DNA of 60,081 nt, taken from Candidatus Bathyarchaeota archaeon (GTDB lineage Archaea > Thermoproteota > Bathyarchaeia > Bathyarchaeales > Bathycorpusculaceae). The notes beneath the pieces are model-generated. The model did not search any database. It was not told the origin of the DNA and was given only the letters and a program-made list of their open reading frames with translations. Positions 42,168 through 51,126 of the stretch are shown here, in pieces. Position 1 is the first letter of the stretch. Each line of letters starts with the position of its first letter. The position numbers and the translations under genes are program-made. The stretch spans positions 1 to 60,081 of the forward strand of contig JANXET010000010.1 of NCBI GenBank assembly GCA_025058315.1. Reading direction: 5' to 3'.

Positions 42168-42851
42168 ATGGCGGTAATAGTTGAGGCTGTTGAACTGAAA
42201 AAGACATACATGCTTGGAAAGGTTCCTGTTGAAGCCCTTAGAGGTGTAAACCTAAAAGTGGAAGAAGGCGAATTCCTCTCCATTTTAGGGCCTTCTGGAA
42301 GCGGCAAATCCACCCTGCTGAACCTCATTGGAGCGTTAGACAAACCAACAGGCGGTAAACTCTACATAGAAGGCGTTGACACTGCGACATTGAGTGATGG
42401 CCAACTTGCTGATCTAAGACGTAAGATAGGCTTCGTCTTCCAGTTTTTCAATCTTATTCCAAGACTCACAGCGTTACAAAATGTTGAGTTGCCAATGGCG
42501 ATTGCCGGATTAAGTGGGATTGAAAGGAGAAAACGCGCTGAAGAGCTTCTGGAGACCGTTGGGCTTGGGGATAGAAAAAACCATAAACCATCGGAGCTTA
42601 GTGGTGGACAGCAGCAGAGGGTCGCCATAGCCCGTGCCTTAGCTAATAATCCGCGTTTTCTGCTCATGGATGAGCCTACAGGAAACATCGATTCAAAAAG
42701 TGCTCATGAAATAATCCAGCTCGTGAAAAGGCTGAACATCGAGCAGAAAGTCACCGTTATAATGGTTACCCATGATCAGAAACTGGCTATGGAAGCTGTG
42801 AGAACGTTGCATATGCTGGATGGGTATATCGTAAAGGAGACATTGAACTAG
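42168..42851 (+). CDS. ABC ATPase, MacB/LolD type
   Basis: Walker A is LGPSGSGKSTLLNLIG (about residues 40-55), LSGGQQQRVAIARAL the signature and FLLMDEPTGNID Walker B, with THDQKLAMEA. FQFFNLIPRLTALQNVELPM is the LolD/MacB-type Q-loop region. It follows the ABC-2 permease by 12 bases and directly precedes the FtsX-like permease, its membrane partner. It probably belongs to the same PadR-controlled unit. Confidence 0.92.
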   Translation: MAVIVEAVELKKTYMLGKVPVEALRGVNLKVEEGEFLSILGPSGSGKSTLLNLIGALDKPTGGKLYIEGVDTATLSDGQLADLRRKIGFVFQFFNLIPRLTALQNVELPMAIAGLSGIERRKRAEELLETVGLGDRKNHKPSELSGGQQQRVAIARALANNPRFLLMDEPTGNIDSKSAHEIIQLVKRLNIEQKVTVIMVTHDQKLAMEAVRTLHMLDGYIVKETLN

Positions 42852-44117
42852 ATGAGGCTAAGTGACATATTCTTCTACGCGCTTGGCGCCATAAAACTAC
42901 GTAAATTAAGAGCAGGATTAACAATGCTGGGTGTTATCATAGGAATAGCCGCCATGGTTGCACTTCTATCTATTACGCAGGGTTTGCAGGCAGCTATAAC
43001 ATCCCAGCTTCAACGGGGGCTTGCAACAGACACTCTAGTGGTGTCGGCTGGTGGCGGTTTTGGCGGCGGAAATTCCAGGTTCAGCCTACTTGTAAATGAC
43101 ACTAACATCATTGACAGTATTCAGAATGTTACTGTTTCCTTAGCAGTAATTCAACGGGTTGGCTATATAAAATGTGGAGAGCAAGCTATCCGCATAACAA
43201 TAGTTGGCATCAACTTTGCCGCTTACAAAGAAATCTACAGTAGCACCTTCATGGCTGAGGATGGTGAGATTCCCGTAAATCCTGAAGATGATGTGATTGT
43301 TATTGGGAAACGGGTAAATCTTCCTTGGAATAATGAAACAGCCTTCTGCAGGACCGGCGATCATGTGGAGATTCTTTGGACGAATACGACAGCCCGCCCA
43401 TTAAAAAACGAAACTTACACGGGTCGAGTTGTAGCTGTACTTCGGGAAGTGGGAGGCTTCAGTATAGGCGGGCCATCTGACTCAAGCGTGTACATCCCGT
43501 TGGAAAGAGCCATAACTTTCTTCGGAACTGACAAGTGTGAGATGATTATTGTTAAACTGAAGGATGATAATAAGGCAACCATCGACGGCGTCTCCAAAGC
43601 TATTAAGAAAGCTTTTGGCGGAGAAGCCGCTGTAACTTCATCCACCGCTTTATTGAATGTACTTTCTGACGTATTTGCAACTGTTGAGCTTTTCTTAGCT
43701 GGAATTGCAGCCATATCCCTTCTGGTTGCCGGTATAGGTATAATGAACATTATGATCGTATCAACTATGGAACGTATAAGGGAAATAGGCATACTGAAGG
43801 CTTTAGGGATGAGGAGCCGAACAGTTCTATTAATATTTCTAAGCGAAGCAATCATTATAGGAATTCTAGGCGCAATTATAGGAGTGGGCGCTGGATACGT
43901 CTTAGCCCAAGTAGCAGTTCGAATCTTCGGTGGAGACATGAGTTTCGCTGGTCAAGGTGCAGCTGTACGTGGGGCAATCATTATAACCCCTGTTTTAACG
44001 CCTAATGTGATCATCGGCGCTGTAGTGTTCGGGCTATTGGTCAGCGTGGTTTTTGGGCTTTATCCAGCTTGGAAAGCCTCAAAACTTAGACCCGTAGAAG
44101 CTTTAAGATATGAGTAA
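42852..44117 (+). CDS. FtsX/MacB-like permease
   Basis: Membrane component of a mechanotransmission-type ABC system, 421 residues. An N-terminal helix (LRAGLTMLGVIIGIAAMVALLS) is followed by a periplasm-like MacB core domain (about residues 45-260), then three C-terminal helices; IGIMNIMIVSTMERIREIGILKALGMRSR is the FtsX signature between the first two of them. The gene begins immediately after the ATPase stop. Such pairs act on lipids, peptides or lipoproteins rather than transporting across the membrane themselves. Confidence 0.9.
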   Translation: MRLSDIFFYALGAIKLRKLRAGLTMLGVIIGIAAMVALLSITQGLQAAITSQLQRGLATDTLVVSAGGGFGGGNSRFSLLVNDTNIIDSIQNVTVSLAVIQRVGYIKCGEQAIRITIVGINFAAYKEIYSSTFMAEDGEIPVNPEDDVIVIGKRVNLPWNNETAFCRTGDHVEILWTNTTARPLKNETYTGRVVAVLREVGGFSIGGPSDSSVYIPLERAITFFGTDKCEMIIVKLKDDNKATIDGVSKAIKKAFGGEAAVTSSTALLNVLSDVFATVELFLAGIAAISLLVAGIGIMNIMIVSTMERIREIGILKALGMRSRTVLLIFLSEAIIIGILGAIIGVGAGYVLAQVAVRIFGGDMSFAGQGAAVRGAIIITPVLTPNVIIGAVVFGLLVSVVFGLYPAWKASKLRPVEALRYE

Positions 44118-44155
44118 TCTACGTAAATACTCTGTGGAGCCGAAGGGGTATCAGA

Positions 44156-44605
44156 TTGGTTAAAAGATTGTATCCTGCTCAACCTGTTGTTGGTGTAGGC
44201 GCCATAATAGTATGCAACGGAAGGCTTCTAATAGGAAAGCGCAGAAGCGAGCCGGGAAAGGGAAAATACAGCGTTCCAGGCGGGCTTGTTGAGCTGGGCG
44301 AGAGCCCAGAGCAGGCGGTTATAAGGGAGATTAAAGAGGAGACAGGCCTTGACGTAGAATCTCCTGAGCTTGTAGATGTAGTTAACAAGATAGTGAAGGA
44401 TGAGAAAGGCGCAATAAAATTTCACTTTGTTATAATTGACTACTTTGTGAAGGTTAAGGGTGGTAATCTTAGAGCCGCTGACGACGCTGAAGATCTACGG
44501 TGGGTGCCGCTTGAGGAGCTGGAGAAATACAATATAACCGATACTTTGAGAGAGTTTTTGCATAACCACATGGATAAACTTAAAAAGCTAAATTCATGCG
44601 CTTAA
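44156..44605 (+). CDS. Nudix hydrolase
   Basis: The Nudix box is complete: GGLVELGESPEQAVIREIKEE then TGL (about residues 42-64), matching Gx5Ex7REUxEExGU. FHFVIIDYFVKVKGG and DDAEDLRWVPLEELEKY follow the ADP-ribose pyrophosphatase/NUDT-like pattern. It hydrolyses a nucleoside diphosphate derivative, specificity unknown. The start is TTG 44156. It converges with the HerA-like gene, overlapping by four bases. Confidence 0.88.
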   Translation: MVKRLYPAQPVVGVGAIIVCNGRLLIGKRRSEPGKGKYSVPGGLVELGESPEQAVIREIKEETGLDVESPELVDVVNKIVKDEKGAIKFHFVIIDYFVKVKGGNLRAADDAEDLRWVPLEELEKYNITDTLREFLHNHMDKLKKLNSCA

Positions 44606-46065
44606 TTGTTGCCTGAAAAGAACAGTCTTGTTTCTCCCATTGTTTTCAAATCTAAAGCTCTAACCCTCACCACGATGGGGAAGTCTTTCACAGCTGTTCC
44701 TAGAACAAGACAATATTGAGGCGGCAGATCTCGTGCTATGGATTTCACCGTGTCAGAATCCACCCTTACAGCTCTTGAAACTACTTCAAGGTCGCTTTCG
44801 TTTGTAAAATTAAATAGGAATATGTTGTCAGCCTGTCGGTAAATGCTCTCCTTAATGCTGTCCGGCTGGTTTGTTATGAACGTGGTAAATATTCCGAAAT
44901 GGCGCATGCGTGTCACAATATCATCCCAATAGGTTTCTCTAAGATATAAGTGGGCTTCCTCAGCGAACAAAAAAACTGCCTTAAGTCTCCAGCTGGTCAG
45001 CAGCTCTACAAGTTTACCTAAGACGTATTCCACAACTACTTGTTTGTCTATGGCTGAAGTATTGCGTAGATTAATCACTATAGCTCCCCCCTCTTCACGC
45101 GCCTTCAGCAAGCTTTCATCGAGGAGGCCTGCATCTGAAGGGTTGTCAGTGAAGAATCCTGTGTTGATCATGGCGTAGTATCGCGAATACAAAGCGTCCT
45201 TCACATTCTGGTTGCAGTGCCAGTTGCGTATTGCCTCTCCAAGCTCTTGCAGTGTAAGGTTTCCTTTCTCTTTGAGGAAGTGCCAAATGCGCCTAAACTC
45301 CCTTGCTGATGTTCCCGGTAAATGAAGTGCATGTATAAGAATGTCCAAGATGATGTTCAAGTTTACGTTTTTCAAGGCTACCTTGAAGTTCTGACCCGGG
45401 GTGAGCGCATGCACTTTATTATGGTAGGCGTTCCATTTTCCATCGGAGGTTAAGCCTAAGCCCACATATTCCCCGTTCATGTCGAAGACAACAACGGTGG
45501 CTCCATGATTGATGAGGCTTGTTATTAGAAGCTTGGATAGGTGAGACTTTCCCGTGCCTTTTTTGCCTGTTATTATGCTCAGTTTTCCATCGAGAGCTGA
45601 GGCATCTATTGTCAGCAGGGATTCCTTTGTTGAACCTATAATTATCGGAAATCTTCCCTCAACCTTTGCAAGCTTGAGAAGTGTGGAAATTGGCAATTTT
45701 CTTATGACTGAGCGGGAGCGGGACGGCAACCATGAACTGCTTGGACTTAACTTTTCACCATTATCCTCAACAGTGGCCCTTATCTTGCATATAAGAAGCC
45801 TTGCATCCTGAAGATATGTTATGTGAGGTGCTATCTCAAGGGGATCTATGTCCTCACCTGTTATGAATTCGCCTCCGTCAGGTAGGCTTCGCAGCAGCTC
45901 CTCTAGTACTCCGGGGACATTGGCGAACTGCACGTCTATAACCTGCACTATTAGCCCTTTTCCAGCTTCTCCATCCTCTATTAAGAGGTAGTCTCCCTTC
46001 TCCACATTTTCGATTGGAAAGCTTAGAATCTCAACGACGTTGCCTTCTTTCTTATACAGCCTCAT
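44602..46065 (-). CDS. HerA-like hexameric ATPase
   Basis: FtsK/HerA-superfamily P-loop ATPase. An N-terminal beta-barrel (HAS-like, about residues 1-110) is followed by IITGKKGTGKSHLSKLL (Walker A, about 165-181), VVFDMNGEYVGL, VINLRNTSAIDK and FLFAEEAHLYLRE (Walker B), with TNQPDSIKESIYRQADNIFLF and arginine-finger region. HerA translocates DNA with NurA in end resection. It overlaps the upstream NurA gene by 14 bases. No Mre11/Rad50 genes are present here. Confidence 0.88.
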   Translation of the reverse strand: MRLYKKEGNVVEILSFPIENVEKGDYLLIEDGEAGKGLIVQVIDVQFANVPGVLEELLRSLPDGGEFITGEDIDPLEIAPHITYLQDARLLICKIRATVEDNGEKLSPSSSWLPSRSRSVIRKLPISTLLKLAKVEGRFPIIIGSTKESLLTIDASALDGKLSIITGKKGTGKSHLSKLLITSLINHGATVVVFDMNGEYVGLGLTSDGKWNAYHNKVHALTPGQNFKVALKNVNLNIILDILIHALHLPGTSAREFRRIWHFLKEKGNLTLQELGEAIRNWHCNQNVKDALYSRYYAMINTGFFTDNPSDAGLLDESLLKAREEGGAIVINLRNTSAIDKQVVVEYVLGKLVELLTSWRLKAVFLFAEEAHLYLRETYWDDIVTRMRHFGIFTTFITNQPDSIKESIYRQADNIFLFNFTNESDLEVVSRAVRVDSDTVKSIARDLPPQYCLVLGTAVKDFPIVVRVRALDLKTMGETRLFFSGNN

Positions 46066-47128
46066 TACTGTTTTCTCCCTTTCCGAATGGTCCGAAGAGA
46101 AGCCTATGCATATCCGGCTTCGTTATAATCTTGAGACCGAACTTTTTATTGATGAAATGTTGCATAGCTATGACCTCGTTTGCAGTGAAGGTGCATAGTA
46201 TGTGAGAAAGCCTTAGAGTTTCAGGGTAACTTTGGGTTAAAAGGTCGTTTCCCAAGAGGCGCTCTACAGCCTCAATTCTCTGCTGTGGCGGAACCTCCTT
46301 GTCGATGTCCAACCTAAAGGCGCAACTGCTCATTGATAGTTTTGCAACGTAAACTTCGCCCAGCAGTGTTATGGGTGGTCTCGGCTTAATTTCAGGTACC
46401 TCTAACAAGCATGGAGGCTTGTGGTTTTTGATGATTTCCGTAATGATGTATCCGTTAAATCTTAGTGAGGTGGCTTTAGCAAAAGCCAGAACGGTGTTGC
46501 CCATTCTTCTAGCTGTTGTTAAAATCTCGCGTAGCTGATGTGAAGGTGTGTCAAGTGTCCCGGCAGTTAGTGATCCATCAAATAGGATTACTCCGTTGCT
46601 TATGCTTTTGGCAAGTGTGGCTTGAAGCCATTTTTCAAGAAGGTTTGCCATTCGCATGGGCGCGCTTAGGAAGCTTGGTGATGTGAACTTCAACTCTGGA
46701 AAGTAAGCTCTTTGAAGGGCACTGTAGACTTCTCTGAGATTTTCGTCGGTTATGTGGAATATGAATGGTCCAACTCGCAGATATCCGTAGTTGCGTTTTA
46801 TCTTCCAAACGCTGGTTCCGCGGATTGCCACCACTATGCCCCTGCTGGTTTCACCTAGTTTTATGCTTGAAGTGTCTACTGCAGCTACAGGTGTTTCATC
46901 GCTTCTCGGGTACAGCGGGATCGGTTTTGTCGGCGGCTGAGGCGCATAGAGCGGCTCGTTAAAGCCTTTTTGAATTTCTTGTCGATTCAATTGAATGGGT
47001 TGGCTTGAGGCATTCCTCAGCGAGTTTAGGCTTAGCTCTATAAAGCGCTGGGGGAATGCTGGGTCAATTGTGGGCTGTGGAAAATTATATTTTTGAGTTG
47101 TTGCTATAGTGTATTGTTCAATCACCAA
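46052..47128 (-). CDS. NurA-domain nuclease
   Basis: AAVDTSSIKLGE (about residue 84) contains the first catalytic Asp of the NurA RNase H-like fold, and ILFDGSLTAGTLD (about residue 184) the second; FAKATSLRF and LYVAKLSM-like strands follow. It is expected to resect DNA ends as partner of the HerA-like ATPase encoded directly downstream. The 358-residue length is normal for NurA. The first 80 residues are Pro-rich and poorly conserved. Confidence 0.82.
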   Translation of the reverse strand: MVIEQYTIATTQKYNFPQPTIDPAFPQRFIELSLNSLRNASSQPIQLNRQEIQKGFNEPLYAPQPPTKPIPLYPRSDETPVAAVDTSSIKLGETSRGIVVAIRGTSVWKIKRNYGYLRVGPFIFHITDENLREVYSALQRAYFPELKFTSPSFLSAPMRMANLLEKWLQATLAKSISNGVILFDGSLTAGTLDTPSHQLREILTTARRMGNTVLAFAKATSLRFNGYIITEIIKNHKPPCLLEVPEIKPRPPITLLGEVYVAKLSMSSCAFRLDIDKEVPPQQRIEAVERLLGNDLLTQSYPETLRLSHILCTFTANEVIAMQHFINKKFGLKIITKPDMHRLLFGPFGKGENSNEAV

Positions 47129-47169
47129 GATTCACCAATAGCCAATTGTTTAGGCGGGCTATTTAAATG

Positions 47170-47192
47170 TTGTGCATGATCAAGATGCACAA
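47170..47192. promoter_or_regulatory. Operator-like palindrome between nurA and a winged-helix gene
   Basis: ttgtgcat and atgcacaa are perfect 8-base inverted repeats separated by seven bases (gatcaag). The site sits just downstream of a TATA-like ctatttaaat (about 47158-47167) in the divergent promoter region between the NurA/HerA unit and the winged-helix gene starting at 47217. Confidence 0.5.
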
Positions 47193-47216
47193 TTCAATAA
47201 ACAATAGGGTGGAAAA

Positions 47217-47621
47217 TTGACAGAACAGCCAAAAAAACCACCGATTCAGCTAAAAATGAGAGTCGGCGAAATAGAATTTGAAATACAGTGCCAAGAAGAC
47301 CAACTGCAAACAGCCGTAGACAAAATCCTATCCACGATAACCCAAAAACTGAAAGAAGTATCCGCAGCAGCAGTAGAAAAAACTGCGCTCCCGCCAAGGG
47401 CAGAGACATGCAAAGGAGTCATCCAAAAACTATGGGAAGAAGGCTTGTTCTCAACACCGAAAACCCTAAGTGAAGTTCACAGCGAAATGGCAAAACGTGG
47501 ATATCACTACGACCGTACAGCAGTAGCCCATGCCCTAATAGATCTAGTGAAAGACGGCATCCTAACCCGCGACGGCAAACCACGCAGGTACCAATACGCC
47601 CAAAAAAGACCGCCACCTTAA
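47217..47621 (+). CDS. Small winged-helix protein with N-terminal beta module (family member 1)
   Basis: 134 residues starting at TTG. Residues 8-45 (IQLKMRVGEIEFEIQCQEDQL) form a short beta-hairpin/helix module seen also in three genes at 50144-51601. Residues 65-130 look like a winged helix: VIQKLWEEGLF, LSEVHSEMAKRGYHYDRTAVAHALIDLVKDGIL and a final strand pair (PRRYQYAQK). I recognise no named family. A DNA-binding regulator is likely, and the palindrome 25 bases upstream could be its own operator. Confidence 0.6.
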   Translation: MTEQPKKPPIQLKMRVGEIEFEIQCQEDQLQTAVDKILSTITQKLKEVSAAAVEKTALPPRAETCKGVIQKLWEEGLFSTPKTLSEVHSEMAKRGYHYDRTAVAHALIDLVKDGILTRDGKPRRYQYAQKRPPP

Positions 47622-47797
47622 AGATTCTACATTCCTGCAATGAGGCTATAGTTGTTGAGTCTTCATATGCAGCATTGTGCTTCAAAAAGTAGGGTGGACG
47701 GTTAAAAGTGGATGAGGTTGGATTATCAAAGTCAAATGATGGTGTGCTGAAAGAATTATAAACTTGAATGCGCCGTCTTCTTTAAGGTTGACTTCCT

Positions 47798-48202
47798 TTG
47801 AAGGTTTTATTTGTATGTTCCGGTAATGCTTGCCGGAGCCCTTTAGCTGAAGCCCTGTTACGGAAACTTAGACCCGACTGGGTTGTAGACTCTGCCGGCA
47901 TGCGCATAATTATTCCTGTTAACGAAGAGATTAGGGAATTCCTAAGAACCGAGGATGCGGAAGATTTCCTAAAAGATAATCCTGAAACCCTTGAAAGTAA
48001 AAAGCTTATGGATTATGACCTTATAGTAGCCATGGAGGAAGTGCACAAAAATTACATTACAGAACGTTTTCCTCAACTTAGAAACAAGATCGTTGTTTGG
48101 GGCATCCCTGATCCATATTTTATGGAGAAAGAAGCCGCATGGAAAGTTTATGAACAAATTAAGATGAAAGTAATTGAATTAGCGAGTTCAGGCCAAACGT
48201 AA
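47798..48202 (+). CDS. Low-molecular-weight phosphatase-like protein
   Basis: VLFVCSGNACRSPLAEALLRKL matches the LMW protein tyrosine phosphatase/arsenate reductase P-loop C-x5-R-S, with Cys 7 as nucleophile. The general-acid Asp is in WGIPDPYFM near residue 106. Length 134 is normal. The start is TTG 47798. Substrate could be phosphotyrosine or arsenate; no ars genes are nearby. Confidence 0.82.
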   Translation: MKVLFVCSGNACRSPLAEALLRKLRPDWVVDSAGMRIIIPVNEEIREFLRTEDAEDFLKDNPETLESKKLMDYDLIVAMEEVHKNYITERFPQLRNKIVVWGIPDPYFMEKEAAWKVYEQIKMKVIELASSGQT

Positions 48203-48486
48203 GGCTATTTATTCTGCTGACATTCTAGGATCGCCTGGAAATTGTAACTAAAGGGAAACCTCAATAAATGTTCAAATTTAAATAGTAGCACCGTAAATTG
48301 GGGCATATTCTTTTTCTAGCGAAGATTATTGTGGCTATACATTCTGTGATGGCTGCAATCAGATACCTATGTGCGGTATGCGTTTCCATGTAAAAGGATG
48401 AAGTTGTGCGAGTGGAACCTTGGCCAGGTTTCCCGCCGTTTAAAGAATGCATATGCGATGTGAAGAAGCTTGCCGCCGAGAACTTT

Positions 48487-49425
48487 TCAATCGGTTATTG
48501 AGCTTGATTGATCGGTTATTGAGCTTGATTGAATTAGTTCTCTATGCACTTTAATTATCTGTTTAAGAAGCTTCGATCGGTATTCCCTAACTTTAACGTT
48601 TGACGGCGTCTTCGCCACAACAATAATTATGTAGTATCTCTTGTCGCTTTGCTCTTCAACATAGATCTTAAACTCATCCAATTCCCTGCTCAGTGCTTGC
48701 TGGAGCCTCTCAAGCACCATGTCCGGGTCATATTCCACCGGAAATTCATATCTAACCCTAACTGTTTTCGGTTCTTCCTTTTCTTCCATTACCACACTGC
48801 TTGTGAAAGCCATGTTGTTGGGGATTTTCACTATTTCCCCGCTGTCTGACAGGATCTTCGTGTGAAGCAGCCCAACCTCTACAACTACACCCCTTAAAGT
48901 TGGCATGATTTCATCGCGGCTAAACATTTTATACCCTGGCAGCGTCGCGGGTGAAAGCGGCAGCCCACCTGAAATCTTAACTTCAGTTCCGGGCTTAAGA
49001 AATCCTGTTCCAAGAATAATTAAACCTGCAAACAAATTCGCAAGGATCTGCTGCAGCCCCAAGCCTACAACAAGCCCGGAAACCGTGGCGCCGACAACCG
49101 CGCTGATGCCGGTTACTTCAAAAATTGCCAGAATCATGAGGCCAAGCACAATGTAGCCGACGACGAGTATAACGTTCCTAACAAGGTACACCTCCCTGCC
49201 CAAGTGCTTAAGCCTCTTAGTCACAACTGAAGCCGTTAACTCCAGAAACAGGGCGCCGAACACTACAATCGTTAAAGCCCTAACTATGCTGAAGTATGTC
49301 AAATATGCTTCACGCAGTTCAGCTGGTAAAATTCTTGTGTAACTAAACATCCAGAGCACAATCAATAGCGAAATTACAAAGGTGAAGTAGAACAGTCTCC
49401 GCGGAATCTTCAAAGGTCCTCCCAA
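48487..49425 (-). CDS. MscS-family mechanosensitive channel
   Basis: Small-conductance mechanosensitive channel of 312 residues. Three hydrophobic helices (about 12-30, 45-65, 80-105) precede the pore-lining TM3 (SAVVGATVSGLVVGLGLQQI then LANLFAGLIIL), rich in Gly/Ala as in MscS. PGTEVKISGG, VEVGLLHTKI and IPNNMAFTS form the beta domain. The C-terminus carries a seven-residue duplication generated by a 21-base repeat. It protects cells from osmotic downshock. Confidence 0.9.
   Translation of the reverse strand: MGGPLKIPRRLFYFTFVISLLIVLWMFSYTRILPAELREAYLTYFSIVRALTIVVFGALFLELTASVVTKRLKHLGREVYLVRNVILVVGYIVLGLMILAIFEVTGISAVVGATVSGLVVGLGLQQILANLFAGLIILGTGFLKPGTEVKISGGLPLSPATLPGYKMFSRDEIMPTLRGVVVEVGLLHTKILSDSGEIVKIPNNMAFTSSVVMEEKEEPKTVRVRYEFPVEYDPDMVLERLQQALSRELDEFKIYVEEQSDKRYYIIIVVAKTPSNVKVREYRSKLLKQIIKVHRELIQSSSITDQSSSITD
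48490..48531. repeat. Perfect 21-base tandem duplication at the end of the MscS gene
   Basis: atcggttattgagcttgattg occurs twice without a break (48490-48510 and 48511-48531). On the minus strand it duplicates the last residues of the MscS protein, QSSSITD QSSSITD. The upstream 284 bases (48203-48489) show no other gene. Confidence 0.85.
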
Positions 49426-49526
49426 CCGTACATCACACTTTACGGCTGTGGCGCATAAAAATTAAGCGCTTAAAATGGTAAAGTAAAAGCGAAGGCTGTG
49501 CTTTTGTCATATTAACCAGTGTTACG

Positions 49527-50141
49527 GTGATTGTCATGAAGCCTATCTTCGTCATTGAGCATCTTGAGCCAGAGCTGAGTAAATGGCTATTATATGAATA
49601 TGCCCATGCCTCGCAGATTGTGGGGAAAGACAATTTGTTGTTTACGAATGTTAAGGTGGAAAAAGCAGCCTTAAAGCTCCGGAAACTCGGCGGCGTCGAA
49701 GAAAAAGCAGCTGCAGAGATATTCCCTCCAGATAAGGTTATAGTGTTAGATCCGCGGGCAGAGCATCCGCTTAAGCCAGATGATGTTCTGAACATAGAAA
49801 CCGTAATTATTGGGGGAATACTAGGTGACCATCCTCCTAAGGGGCGGACATTCAGCCTTATAACCAGTCGATTCTCAGGCGCTGCTGCCAGAAACCTCGG
49901 CAGAGACCAATTTTCCATAGATGGTGCCATATACGTTGCAAAGCTTGTAAGTCAGGGCGTTCCACTGGAGCAGATACCGATTAAAAGGGGACTGCGGCTA
50001 AGATTAAACGAGTACGCTGAAGTTTATTTACCATATGCCTATCCGCTGAAAGACGGGAAACCTGTGATAAGCCGAAAACTTATTGCTTATTTACGTTCTG
50101 AACGGATAGTAAGGGATGAGGAGAAACTTATTAAATTCTGA
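49527..50141 (+). CDS. SPOUT methyltransferase, Sfm1/COG2428 family
   Basis: Resembles yeast Sfm1, a SPOUT-fold enzyme that methylates an arginine of ribosomal protein S3. FVIEHLEPELSKWLLYEY at the N-terminus, VLDPRAEHPLKPDD in the middle, and GGILGDHPPKGRT, the SAM-knot loop, match that family closely. ATG 49536 (MKPIFVIEH) may be the real start. The target in archaea is unproven; it could be a ribosomal protein or RNA. It converges with the next gene with a 2-base gap. Confidence 0.78.
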   Translation: MIVMKPIFVIEHLEPELSKWLLYEYAHASQIVGKDNLLFTNVKVEKAALKLRKLGGVEEKAAAEIFPPDKVIVLDPRAEHPLKPDDVLNIETVIIGGILGDHPPKGRTFSLITSRFSGAAARNLGRDQFSIDGAIYVAKLVSQGVPLEQIPIKRGLRLRLNEYAEVYLPYAYPLKDGKPVISRKLIAYLRSERIVRDEEKLIKF

Positions 50142-50143
50142 AC

Positions 50144-50656
50144 CTACAAGCCAAGTTTAGCTCTGATCCTGGGAAGCCATTCCCTTTTCAACTGAATTAT
50201 GCCGAAAGTTGTTATGCGATAGCCGCCTTCACCTGTTTTCTCAACGATTTCACCCTTAACAAGCTCGCCGAGACGTGTACTTGTTATCTTCGGGTTTTTA
50301 CCGAGCTTTACCTGCAACTCCTCTCTTGTCATAACGTCTGAATTAAGCATTCCCAGCCTATGCCCCAAATATGCAGCCAACAAATACAACGCTAGTGTTT
50401 CGTTATCAGTAAGTTTCTCTTTAGGAACAAGTAGGTGTGGCATTTTGTCGGCAAAGCCGATTATTCCCCTAAATTCTCCTACAAGCTCCTGTAGATCCAC
50501 GTTTAGAACCAGCATCTTTGAAAGCTCGAATGTAGGGATGAAGTCGCTGAAAAAGCGGTTTATGGCTTTCCAGACGTCTTCCACGTTGCCTGAGAAGGTT
50601 TCTTCTAAATCACCATACTTCACGTGAACCGTTATTTTTGCTTCTGCATAACTCAA
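50144..50656 (-). CDS. Small winged-helix protein with N-terminal beta module (family member 4)
   Basis: 170 residues. The N-terminal module is ITVHVKYGDLEETFSGNVED followed by VWKAINRFFSDF. Residues 90-170 (LTDNETLALYLLAAYLG, MTREELQVKLGKNPKITSTRLGELVKGEIV and GGYRITTFGIIQLKREW) form a winged helix. It resembles the preceding gene product throughout and is probably a paralogue. Start overlaps the upstream gene's stop by four bases. Function unknown. Confidence 0.6.
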   Translation of the reverse strand: MSYAEAKITVHVKYGDLEETFSGNVEDVWKAINRFFSDFIPTFELSKMLVLNVDLQELVGEFRGIIGFADKMPHLLVPKEKLTDNETLALYLLAAYLGHRLGMLNSDVMTREELQVKLGKNPKITSTRLGELVKGEIVEKTGEGGYRITTFGIIQLKREWLPRIRAKLGL

Positions 50657-51126
50657 ACGGTCTTCCCTCTAAGCCTAGCCAGAACTTCATCCTCCACCCA
50701 TCTTTCACCTTGAATTGTTAACTTGAATTCAGGCTTTTTCGGGTCTGGCTTGAAAACTTGTCCTCGACGTGTCATCTCATTTAAGCGTGCTGGAACCATG
50801 CATTTTATTCCGCTTGACTCGAGAAGCTTCTGAATCTGAGCTGCAGTGTTCTGTCTATTCTCCGAAGCATAGAGTATAAGTCCAATAGCCTCATAGTGTG
50901 TAAGCTTTTCTCGTGTAATCAACACAGGCCCCTCTGTAGTAAACTCCACTATACCCTTCAGCTGGGAGACTGCTGATGGAGCTAGTTTGCTGGATATAAT
51001 TGTGGAAACATTATCTGTGAAGTCCTTTGGAAAGCTTTCAAGTAGGCTTAAAATCTCCTGAGGGCTCGCTCCCTCAACAACTATCTCGCCGAATGAAGTT
51101 TTAACTTTAACCTCAACCCTCCCCAT
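50653..51126 (-). CDS. Small winged-helix protein with N-terminal beta module (family member 3)
   Basis: 157 residues. VEVKVKTSFGEIVVEGASPQ then EILSLLESFPKDF is the N-terminal module. LTHYEAIGLILYASENRQNT, then AAQIQKLLESSGIKCMVPAR, LNEMTRRGQVF and FKLTIQGERWVEDEVL form a winged helix. It overlaps the upstream paralogue by 14 bases and the downstream one by four. These three genes are thus one operon of related proteins. No named family is recognised; regulators or DNA/RNA-binding adaptors are possible. Confidence 0.6.
   Translation of the reverse strand: MGRVEVKVKTSFGEIVVEGASPQEILSLLESFPKDFTDNVSTIISSKLAPSAVSQLKGIVEFTTEGPVLITREKLTHYEAIGLILYASENRQNTAAQIQKLLESSGIKCMVPARLNEMTRRGQVFKPDPKKPEFKLTIQGERWVEDEVLARLRGKTV

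Noticed and set aside
48261-48452. Open frame of 63 codons between the phosphatase-like and MscS genes
   Set aside because: No ribosome site, no family pattern, atypical composition; the gap is better described as non-coding.
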